Below are positions 54,452-61,835 of a stretch of DNA of 64,000 nt, in pieces (position 1 is the first letter of the stretch; every line of letters begins with the position of its first letter). The position numbers and the translations under genes are program-made. The stretch comes from Mesorhizobium sp. AR10 (GTDB lineage Bacteria; Pseudomonadota; Alphaproteobacteria; Rhizobiales; Rhizobiaceae). The DNA lies in NCBI RefSeq assembly GCF_024746795.1, contig NZ_CP080523.1:62001-126000 (forward strand), written 5' to 3'. The notes beneath the pieces are model-generated. The model was not told the DNA's origin, searched no databases, and saw only the letters and a program-made list of their open reading frames with translations.

Positions 54452-55309
54452 TTATGCAGCTTGGTCGGCGTTGATGGACGTGATGAGTGTCGTCGTCAGG
54501 TCTGTAGCGCCCGGTTGGGTGAGAAGCGAAACGCCACCTTCCATGTTGGTTGAAAAGACATGCTTGGCAACGCTGGCGTAAACGCGAAGCGCCTGAGGGT
54601 GCGGATGGCCATACTGGCTGTCGACACCGGCGCTGATGAGCACGGTGTGCGGTGCGATGCGCACCAACGCCTTCGGGTGGGTGGCGTTCCTCGAGCCGTG
54701 ATGGGGCGCTGCAAGGACATGCGATTTTAAGCTGTCGCCAAAGTATTCTTCAATGGTATCCCAACGCGGATTCTCCGTATCGCCGGTAATCAGGTATGAA
54801 AAGCCGCGGTGGCCGATGCCCGTCAATTTAAGGACAATGCTGCAATTGTTCGAGCAGTCCATGTCCTCGATGTGCGGGGAGAACAGCTCAAACTCGAACT
54901 TGCTTGAGAGGCCGAGCAACTTGCGGTTAGCCAGCTTGTCCAGCCGAACTGACACGGTGCGCAATGGATTGTTGGAGCCGGCTCTTGCGCGCACCTCGTC
55001 GTTGATAAGAGCGAACACACGTTTGGCCTCGGCGCTGTCCTTGTAATAGGTCGGGTACATCACCCAGTCCGGGCGATATTTGCGCAAGACGATCGACGTA
55101 CCGACGATCTCCGTATGGTCGTTGTCAAATCCGGTAAGGATGAGCCCTTTCACGGAATGGCCTTTGAGTGAAAGCGCCAGCAGCTGTTTGACGTACGCTA
55201 CGGTATCGTCATCTGCCGGCGGAACGCGCGCGTCGACAATGATGGCTTCGGCCTGATGACGGACGATTGCGAGTGCACCCTGGCCGACATTGGCAGTAAT
55301 GATGTTCAT
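54452..55309 (-). CDS. Metallo-beta-lactamase fold protein (ComEC-like) in a ubiquitin-like operon
   Basis: A 285-aa protein from MNIITANVGQGALAIVRHQA; its ATG overlaps the JAB stop (ATGA). The first metal motif is altered to LTGFDNDHTEIVG, keeping Asp and His but not the full HxHxDH. SYLITGDTEN and VLAAPHHGSRNATH are conserved ComEC-type elements. It could be a nuclease or phosphodiesterase with one weakened metal site, or a binding protein. Coupling with the JAB gene places it in the same system. Confidence 0.83.
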   Translation of the reverse strand: MNIITANVGQGALAIVRHQAEAIIVDARVPPADDDTVAYVKQLLALSLKGHSVKGLILTGFDNDHTEIVGTSIVLRKYRPDWVMYPTYYKDSAEAKRVFALINDEVRARAGSNNPLRTVSVRLDKLANRKLLGLSSKFEFELFSPHIEDMDCSNNCSIVLKLTGIGHRGFSYLITGDTENPRWDTIEEYFGDSLKSHVLAAPHHGSRNATHPKALVRIAPHTVLISAGVDSQYGHPHPQALRVYASVAKHVFSTNMEGGVSLLTQPGATDLTTTLITSINADQAA

Positions 55310-56223
55310 GTCGAGCCCCTCTTGCCGCTGTAGATTGCCCGGTTGAGATCGCGCTCCAAGTCGAAGACCGCGTGTCGCGCGGAACGGAACAGTTTGGTTT
55401 TGTATTGCGCGACGACATCTTCCACGCCGGGCTGCTTGCAAGAAGCTGCGATCGAGTATGACGTTTCGCCGTCATCGCTGCTTTCGATCGCCACGACATC
55501 GGCCGACGAGCCGTCGACCAAGGTCAGCGCGCCCTTCCAGTAGGGAGCGCCCGCGCGCTGCGAAAAGAGGGCCCGCATGCCTGGATGGAATTCCGCGAAG
55601 AATTCCTGATCCTTTACTCGCTCCGGATTGGCGGCGCTTTGGTCGCCCATGGACGAGCGGCGATCCCGGGCCGCTCTTGTCTCAATCTTGGGAGGTTGCA
55701 GCACCGGCGTATCGACGATGCGCACGTTGCTCGGCGGCACTTCGTAGACGGTTTTTTCGTTCCGCAGAAAAATGAAATGCTTGATGTCGTACCGCAGGTT
55801 CTCGCCATGGTTCTTTTTCACGACCAGCAACGCGTAGAAGAAATCGGTATTGTGGTTCTCGTGATTGACAGTCCGGAAATAGGTTTGGTGATCACCACCG
55901 CTCAAGGTCGGGTAACCGTTGACGTGATGTGTATGCCAATTGCCTAAATGCTCGATATCGGGATGCCCAGCTTCGATGGCACGGAACAGCTTTTCTTGAT
56001 GTTCTCCGTCCTGCATAAAATATGTGGGCGACCGCTCGGCTTTTGGCCCCGCCTCTAGGACGCCTTTGACCTGAATCTCAAGCCGCCCGCCCTCTTGCTG
56101 GTAAGTGCCAAGCAGCCGGCCGCCTGTCTCATCGACATCAAACTTGTCGCAATCATCGAAAATCGACTCGAGCGCACCATTCGCGATAGCGATCAAAAAG
56201 GCAGGTTTCTTGCGTCTAAACAT
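55306..56223 (-). CDS. JAB/JAMM deubiquitinase-like protease
   Basis: A 305-aa protein from MFRRKKPAFLIAIANGALES. JAMM motif: Glu32 in DETGGRLLGT, His97 and His99 in GNWHTHHVNG, Ser108 and Asp111 in LSGGD. JAB proteases in bacterial ubiquitin-like systems trim the modifier to expose its glycine tail or remove it from targets. The C-terminal 150 residues (about FAEFHPGMRALFSQRAGAPY onward) form an extra domain of unknown role. The gene overlaps the E1 frame by eight bases and the MBL by four. Confidence 0.92.
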   Translation of the reverse strand: MFRRKKPAFLIAIANGALESIFDDCDKFDVDETGGRLLGTYQQEGGRLEIQVKGVLEAGPKAERSPTYFMQDGEHQEKLFRAIEAGHPDIEHLGNWHTHHVNGYPTLSGGDHQTYFRTVNHENHNTDFFYALLVVKKNHGENLRYDIKHFIFLRNEKTVYEVPPSNVRIVDTPVLQPPKIETRAARDRRSSMGDQSAANPERVKDQEFFAEFHPGMRALFSQRAGAPYWKGALTLVDGSSADVVAIESSDDGETSYSIAASCKQPGVEDVVAQYKTKLFRSARHAVFDLERDLNRAIYSGKRGST

Positions 56224-57068
56224 GGGTGCTGCTCCTGGACGAGCACACCGCGCACCCCGCCTGCGCGTCGAGCGTGATCCGTTGAAGTTGAAAATGCTTG
56301 TTGAACGGGTGTACTGGCCGATTGCCCCACACGACGTAGTTTTCATCGATCGGCGTCAGGTACTTGGGTCGCTCGTTCAACTGCCGGGCGATGGCATCGA
56401 GGATGAAGCGGGTGTGGAACGCGCTGATAAAGGCGATATCGACGGCAAGTCCGGGAGAGTCTTTGATCTCCTCGATTTCCATCCCGTACACTTTCTCGCG
56501 CTCTTCCTCGGAAACCAGGTCGATTTCCTTGATGCCCTCTCTGAATTGCGTCCGCTCCAGGCGGCTTTCGAGGCAGGCCAGACACCCCCCAGCGGGCGGC
56601 CGAAAGGCAAAAACTTCACCACCGATTCCCCGGGTGAAGACACGGCCGACGACGAAAGGGACGGCGTTGCGAACACAGATTTCATTGATGGTATAGCGTG
56701 AGGGCTCGTTGTCTGTTGCGAGCACCACGGCGTGAGATTTTCGGACCTCGGCGTCGAGGTCCGGATAGCTCATGATGTCAGCGTCGATCTTGACGATGTT
56801 CGCGTTGGGATTGCGGTCGAGAAGGACGCTGGCAACAGCGTCCACTTTCTTTTGGCCGACAAAGCTCCGGCCGCAGATATGCCGGATCACGTTTTCAGAG
56901 CCCAGGGTGTCATTGTCGACCAGCGTGAAATTTTGCACGCCCGACATGACACAGTTGAAGCGCGACGTTTGCCCCACCCGATCCGCAGCCTGCGACAAGG
57001 ACTCGAACATCCTTGAACAGGCTGATGTCGAAAAGGTTCTCAATCCGCTCGAATGTGCGATCGCTCAT
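56216..57068 (-). pseudogene. E1-like ThiF-family activating enzyme, single-base frameshift
   Basis: Starts MSDRTFERIENLFDISLFKD, an ATG overlapping the upstream stop (ATGA). The nucleotide-binding GCGSGG follows, then VALQLC, where one surplus base near 56945 shifts the frame. Homology resumes as MSGVQNFTLVDNDTLGSENV, VLATDNEPSRYTINEICVRN and FVVGRVFTRGIGGEVF. Cysteine pairs in GGCLAC and GCAVC probably bind zinc. With the frame restored it is a complete protein of about 283 aa that would adenylate the C-terminus of a modifier. The intact neighbours suggest either a sequencing error or very recent loss. Confidence 0.82.
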
Positions 57069-57595
57069 AGGGCCTCGCTCGCTCCCGGCCAGTTGCCGGT
57101 TTTTCGCCACTTGGCGTAGTGTTTCAGCCAGCCACGCGCGAGATTGAGCGCATGGGCGGCGTCGTGTGTTTTTGAATTCCAGGCTGCGGTCGCGCCAAAA
57201 ATTGACAGTGATCCGTCTGGCCAACGGTGCGGCGCATTGGGCGCGACTTGCTCGGCATAGAGCCGCGGTGCGGAATTCGGATATCCATGCGGCAGCACGA
57301 CAGTGATGACGATATCTTCGTCGGCAGCCTTCTCGAGACAGCTGATCTCGAGTTCTTTGCTATCGTTGATGGTGAGTTTGTAGTTCGTATCGTTGCCGTC
57401 GAGCTTATTCAGATCCTTGGCAATTCGTTCGGGTGGGATGTCCGGGAGCAGAAAGGAAACCGGCACAAGACAGGCTTTGGGCTGCCCGTTTCGTTCAACG
57501 ATGAAAACTTCGCCGTCTCTCGCCACGCGGTCCAAGACCTCGCCCGGCGAGCTGCGCAACTCCATCATTTTCAGTGTCTTAAAATCAACTTTCAA
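57065..57595 (-). CDS. Fusion of Phd/YefM-like segment to a Cys-less E2-like domain
   Basis: A 176-aa protein. Residues 1-50 (MELRSSPGEVLDRVARDGEV, FIVERNGQPKACLVPVSF) match the N-terminal DNA-binding/dimerisation fold of Phd/YefM antitoxins. Residues 70-176 are an E2-like fold (VITVVLPHGYPNSAPRLY, PHRWPDGSLSIFG, ARGWLKHYAKW). The position of the catalytic Cys, by comparison with PHRYQGGYICYLHP in the next gene, is Ser131. It is therefore probably a regulatory or scaffolding E2 variant that may bind the palindrome upstream of the operon. Overlaps the E1 gene by ATGA. Confidence 0.78.
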   Translation of the reverse strand: MKVDFKTLKMMELRSSPGEVLDRVARDGEVFIVERNGQPKACLVPVSFLLPDIPPERIAKDLNKLDGNDTNYKLTINDSKELEISCLEKAADEDIVITVVLPHGYPNSAPRLYAEQVAPNAPHRWPDGSLSIFGATAAWNSKTHDAAHALNLARGWLKHYAKWRKTGNWPGASEAL

Positions 57596-57604
57596 AATGA
57601 ACCC

Positions 57605-57991
57605 CTAGTGTTTGATTTGCGCGCCGGGCCAGACACCCCCGTTGTTGAGCCAGACTTCGTATTTGTTCAGCCACTTCGCGGCGCGCGCGATCACGAAGGT
57701 CAGGTGATGCGCGCCGGGATTCCACATCGATGGGTGGAGATAGCAGATGTAACCGCCTTGATAGCGATGAGGGGCGGTGGTGATTGCCGGCGCGTCGACA
57801 TATACGCGGGGCATTTCGTTCGGGTAGCTATCCGTAAATCGGATCGACAAAACGTACTGCTTACCATTGCTCGTCTGCAGAGCGGTGCGCGCGTAAACTG
57901 TGCCCTCGGCGGTTGGGCGAAGCTCGACCAATGCGAAGGTGCGCTGCGCTTCCGCGAACTCCCGGTGAATCCTGGCTATGTCCATCGGCAT
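57605..57991 (-). CDS. E2-like conjugating enzyme with active-site Cys
   Basis: A 128-aa prokaryotic E2 of the ubiquitin-conjugating fold: YVLSIRFTDSYPNEMPRVYV, then PHRYQGGYICYLHPSMWNPG with catalytic Cys83, and VIARAAKWLNKYEVW at the C-terminus. It would accept an activated modifier from the E1 and pass it to a target. MPMDIARI at 57991 or MDIARI at 57985 could be the start. Ten bases separate it from the Cys-less E2 gene and two from the 57-aa gene. Confidence 0.9.
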   Translation of the reverse strand: MPMDIARIHREFAEAQRTFALVELRPTAEGTVYARTALQTSNGKQYVLSIRFTDSYPNEMPRVYVDAPAITTAPHRYQGGYICYLHPSMWNPGAHHLTFVIARAAKWLNKYEVWLNNGGVWPGAQIKH

Positions 57992-57993
57992 GC

Positions 57994-58167
57994 TTAGTAC
58001 TCGCCTCCGAGGTTCTCGCGCATGGTGAGTGGCTTCTTCGTGCCAAGCTCTGCGGAGGTGGTTTGGCCTATCTGACGAATCTCGCCATTCGGCAGAATCT
58101 GAATCGGGACATCCTCTTCGCTATTCAGAAGGCGTTCGAGTTCATCAATCTTCGAATTGGTGGTCAT
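57994..58167 (-). CDS. 57-aa protein ending LGGEY, candidate modifier or tag
   Basis: MTTNSKIDELERLLNSEEDV, then PIQILPNGEIRQIGQT, ending RENLGGEY. A GGAGGCGCC site precedes the ATG at 58167. It is the first gene of the row, two bases before the E2. A Gly-Gly followed by two residues is what a JAB protease could trim to give a conjugatable di-glycine. The protein is shorter than a full beta-grasp ubiquitin (about 76 aa), so it may be a reduced modifier, a tag or a linker. Confidence 0.6.
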   Translation of the reverse strand: MTTNSKIDELERLLNSEEDVPIQILPNGEIRQIGQTTSAELGTKKPLTMRENLGGEY

Positions 58168-58188
58168 GGAGGCGCCTCCAGCGCAGGT

Positions 58189-58209
58189 GTGCAATTGTTA
58201 TAATTGCAC
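58189..58209. promoter_or_regulatory. Perfect palindrome in the divergent promoter region
   Basis: GTGCAATT, five bases, AATTGCAC, 22 bases before the 57-aa gene start. It overlaps a TATAAT sequence reading toward the PIN-like gene (58199-58204). A second TATAAT, reading toward the 57-aa gene, lies at 58220-58215. The position fits an operator controlling both directions. Confidence 0.65.
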
Positions 58210-58229
58210 GGTGTATTATATTCGGGGCG

Positions 58230-58249
58230 ACGTCAATCAATTTTGACGT
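58230..58249. promoter_or_regulatory. Second inverted repeat in the divergent promoter region
   Basis: ACGTCAA, six bases, TTGACGT. Perfect 7-bp arms, 20 bases from the first palindrome and with a different sequence, so possibly a site for another regulator. Confidence 0.5.
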
Positions 58250-58391
58250 AAATTGGCGCCACCCCCGGGGGGAGGCCTGCTTTACCTGTGCGCAAGAACT
58301 GGTTTCAGGGCCGGTGTCTCGGCCTTCCGGCGTGTTCCGTTGCCGCCGCTGGTCTAAGATGCCGAATGGGAGCGACAGGGAGTCGCCAAGC

Positions 58392-59354
58392 ATGCGAATC
58401 GTCTATCTCGACCAGAACAAGTGGATCGACCTGGCGCGGGCATTCAAAAAGCCCGACGACCATACCGAGTTTCACAAGTTGCTTCAGTCCGTGCGCACAG
58501 AGGTTGTTGCAGGGCGGTTGGTGCTGCCGCTCACGTCCACAAATCTCTATGAAACTTACAAAGTAGCGGATACGGAACGCCGCCGCGATCTGGCCTTTGT
58601 GCAGGCTGTCTTGAGCAAGGGGTTGGTGTTTCGAGGACGCCAAAAACGGCTCGAGGTGGAGGTGGGCCGTGTCGTCGCCGATCACCTCAAACTGCCAATG
58701 CCCGATACACAGGACGACTGGTTCCTGTCCAACGTATTTTTTGAGGCCACGGCAGAATGGGAAGATGAACGGCTTGGCCTCAGCATTCCGGAGAAGGTCG
58801 TCGCGTTCATCCGCTCCAACCCGGTCAAATGTCTCTATGATCATTTGGTGGAGGCGCCCGACGACCACCGATTGGTTGCGGTTCAGAACTTCTCACGCGG
58901 GACAGACCGCTTGCGCTCGACCATAGAAGAGCGCCGTGGTCGCAACGCGGGTGAAAGTCTTGCCATGCGCCGCCGAATCCAGGGCGCGCGGCTGCTCATC
59001 AACGATCTGGATCTTATCGTTGGTTTTGCCAACAAGATGGGAGCTGGCTGGCAATCCACCGCAGATATAGGCAAGGAACTGGCCCACCGGCTGGTTGACG
59101 ATGTGCCGACCTATCACATCGAGCGGGAGATCGCCTTGCGCATAGAGGCGCAATCCCGGCCGCTTGAAGAAAACGACTTCCGCGACATGGCGTCGTTCTG
59201 CGCTGTCGTCGCCTATGCCGACATGGTAACCGGAGAGAACCAGTTCGTGAATTTGGCCCGGCAAGCCAAGCTAGGAAAGAAGTACGAAACGCGCCTCGAG
59301 ACGAGCGTCCTGGCGCTGCGGGAGCTTCTGGAAACGGACGCGATTCCCCAGTGA
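58392..59354 (+). CDS. PIN-like nuclease domain protein
   Basis: A 320-aa protein from MRIVYLDQNKWIDLARAFKK, the acidic first motif of a PIN-like fold (YLDQNKWIDLA). Other acidic conserved residues: PLTSTNLYETYKVAD and MASFCAVVAYADMVTGENQF (the DxxT/GxN-like C-terminal motif). Predicted RNase or nickase of toxin or defence type. It is divergent from the ubiquitin-like operon, sharing the palindrome-rich promoter region, and may belong to the same system. The start at 58392 was chosen because MRIVYLDQ is the family opening; upstream in-frame codons look non-coding. Confidence 0.72.
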   Translation: MRIVYLDQNKWIDLARAFKKPDDHTEFHKLLQSVRTEVVAGRLVLPLTSTNLYETYKVADTERRRDLAFVQAVLSKGLVFRGRQKRLEVEVGRVVADHLKLPMPDTQDDWFLSNVFFEATAEWEDERLGLSIPEKVVAFIRSNPVKCLYDHLVEAPDDHRLVAVQNFSRGTDRLRSTIEERRGRNAGESLAMRRRIQGARLLINDLDLIVGFANKMGAGWQSTADIGKELAHRLVDDVPTYHIEREIALRIEAQSRPLEENDFRDMASFCAVVAYADMVTGENQFVNLARQAKLGKKYETRLETSVLALRELLETDAIPQ

Positions 59355-59506
59355 TCCGCATCGATACGGCAAGCGGCAGCGAAAACGAGAATCGGCTATT
59401 TTCGCTTTATGCTCCAACCTCGATTAGATCCGGGTTCCCTCGAAAGCGGACCGAACGCCGACGGCCCCCAGGCTACGGTCAGCAATGCGCCGGTGAGTTC
59501 AACTGG

Positions 59507-60655
59507 TCACCGCAACACCTTTTGTAGGCTATCGGCCGGTGTTTCGAAGTCCAGGGTTTTTCTAGGCCGTTGATTGAGGCGCAGGGCAACGGCGTTGAGT
59601 TGGGCCTGCGAGACACGGGAGAGGTTGGTTCCTCTCGGGAAGTATTGCCTGAGCAGACCGTTGGTATTTTCGTTGCTGCCGCGCTGCCAGGGACTGCGCG
59701 GATCGCAGAAGTAGACCCGTACATCGGTTGCAACGGTGAAGCTCTGGTGACGAGCCATCTCTTTTCCCTGGTCCCACGTTAGCGAGCGCCGCAACTCTTT
59801 GGGCAGTTTGCCGATCTGTTGGGCCAAGGCTGCCACGACGGTCGCGGAGTCTCTTTTCTTCAACTTCACGAGCATCGTGAAGCGGCTGTGTCGCTCGACG
59901 AGGGTAGCGATGTGCGTGTCGTTCGCGCCGGTGAGCAGATCACCCTCCCAGTGACCTGGGACGGCGCGATCCTCAGCCTCGGCGGGGCGCTCGCGGATGG
60001 AGACCATATCCAGGATTTGCCCTTGTCCAGTCTGGGTTTGTGCGCCCTTGGCAAGGCGCATCTGCCGCCTGGTGCGCAAATGGGCTGTCAGCTCCTTCTT
60101 GAGCACACCGCGCGACTGGATAAAGAGACTGCGATAGATCGCTTCATGAGATATCCGCATGTTTGGATCGTCCGCATACTGTCGCCTCAGCCAGCCTGCT
60201 ATCTGCTCCGGCGACCATTGCAGCGCGAGCTTTTGCGCCACCCGCCATCGTAGCCGTCCATTGCAGGCCAAGCGACACTGCTTGGGGCGCAGCGCTCGCT
60301 CCCACGCATGCTTGTCGGCTCGGATCGAGCGGTAGGCTTGCGCACCACCATTGCGCAAGACCTCGCGACATACTGTCGATGGGGATCGCCCGAGACTTCG
60401 TGCAATAGCGCGTATCGCAAGACCCGCCGCGATCCCCCGAGATATCTCTTCGCGCTCCGCCAGCCTGAGAGCCGAGGCCGCTCTACGCCTTGCTGACGGA
60501 GCAATGCCGCCGTGAAAGGATACAATCCGCTGAACGCCGGACTTGTTCCTGCGATCCAGTGCCCGAGAGATCGACGAAATGCTCTGACCTTGCTTCCAGC
60601 GCTCCCATAGTTCGGCCTTCTGCGCTGAAGTAAACCAGATCCGTGACGTCATCAT
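59507..60655 (-). CDS. IS30-family transposase
   Basis: A 382-aa protein from MMTSRIWFTSAQKAELWERW. IS30 motifs: helix-turn-helix RGIAAGLAIRAIARSLGRSP with PSTVCREVLRNGG, catalytic Asp in GHWEGDLLTGANDTHIATLVE, SLTWDQGKEMARHQSF and the Glu in PWQRGSNENTNGLLRQYFP. The element ends carry GCAACACCTTT on both sides (about 59506 and 60693). Intact. Confidence 0.95.
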   Translation of the reverse strand: MMTSRIWFTSAQKAELWERWKQGQSISSISRALDRRNKSGVQRIVSFHGGIAPSARRRAASALRLAEREEISRGIAAGLAIRAIARSLGRSPSTVCREVLRNGGAQAYRSIRADKHAWERALRPKQCRLACNGRLRWRVAQKLALQWSPEQIAGWLRRQYADDPNMRISHEAIYRSLFIQSRGVLKKELTAHLRTRRQMRLAKGAQTQTGQGQILDMVSIRERPAEAEDRAVPGHWEGDLLTGANDTHIATLVERHSRFTMLVKLKKRDSATVVAALAQQIGKLPKELRRSLTWDQGKEMARHQSFTVATDVRVYFCDPRSPWQRGSNENTNGLLRQYFPRGTNLSRVSQAQLNAVALRLNQRPRKTLDFETPADSLQKVLR

Positions 60656-60909
60656 CCCACACCTCCTCATCATCCCAGATTAAAGGTGTTGCGACGAACG
60701 ATTGAACCCACCGGCGCATTGCAGCCATTCAGGACACTTCTACAAGCTCTCCCAAGCGGACACCTGCTTGGCAACGGTTTTACATATTTCGGCGGGAAGC
60801 GCGAAAGTTGCTCGGCCGCTTTCGAATTCCTCTTGCGACGTTGGCTAGGCAAATTGCGACGGGCAGGAGATGGGTTGCATGTGGGCGTATTTCAGGCATT
60901 CTCACCTCC

Positions 60910-61600
60910 TTAGACCAGCCCGAAGAATCGCATGAAAGGCCATAGGTCACAAGGATATTGCGGTCTTTGGTTGATAAGGGCCGCGTACGATTCTGCACAG
61001 CTCTTGTTCTGACCCCGGAAAAGTCCGCGCCTGCGCAAGATCGGCACCACCTCCTCGGCGAATATATCGAACCCGCCCTGCAGGTAGGGCGGCATGATAT
61101 TGAAACCGTCCGCGGCACCGTTGTCGAACCATTCCTGGATGTTGTCGGCAATCTGTTCAAGCGTCCCCGCCTGGACCCAATGCCCGCGCGCCCCGGCGAG
61201 GCGGTGGAGCAACTGGCGGATGGTTGGATTCTCGCGCTCGATGATGTCGAGTACAACGTGGAAGCCGCTGCTCGCACCGCGCTCACCCTCGACACGGATG
61301 AGCTCGCGCGGAAATGGTCCGTCCAGGTCGTAGCTGGAAAGGTCGGCGTCGACGATGCGGCGTAGCTGATCGAGAGAATATTCCGGCTGCGTCAGCTCGT
61401 TGACTCGTCATGCAGTGCGCGGGCTTCCACCTCGGTTGAACCGATGAAGGGGCTGATGCCGGGCAAGACCTTGACGTTGTCAGGATTGCGGCCAACCGAC
61501 TTCACGCGCGCTTTGATGTCAGCATAAAATTCCTGCGCGTTGCCTAGTATCTGATGTGCTGTAAATATCGCCTCGGCATAGCGGCTTGCGAATTACCGTC
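60910..61600 (-). pseudogene. NtaA/DszA-type flavin monooxygenase remnant, frameshifted
   Basis: Pieces of the C-terminal half of a luciferase-like FMN monooxygenase occur in two frames: FASRYAEAIFTAHQILGNAQ and KVLPGISPFIGSTEVEARALH upstream, a one-base loss near 61405, then EYSLDQLRRIVDADLSSYDL and AGTLEQIADNIQEWFDNGA with GFNIMPPYLQGGFDIFAEEV. The N-terminal half is missing at about 61600, and the last residues after RRRGLFR diverge from the family. Relatives oxidise nitrilotriacetate, alkanesulfonates or similar. Just downstream (60899 leftward) a strong AAGGAGGTGAGA site precedes a 39-codon frame of unknown meaning. Confidence 0.72.
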
Positions 61601-61835
61601 CGTGATCACCTACGGCGAATTGGGGGCCGGCTTCTCGGTGCCGTCGGGATTTTTGAAACAAAAATACCATTGAGCCATGCTAGAATTTGTGTCCGTAATA
61701 GGTCAATAGGATTGAATTCGGGCGGCATTGAACTATGTCAATCCTCTTAACGGGGGAACGGATCGTGATCGCCCTGTCGCTCTGTATTCATTGTCATGCT
61801 GACCATAAGAAACAGATCTACGAGGAGATATCCCC

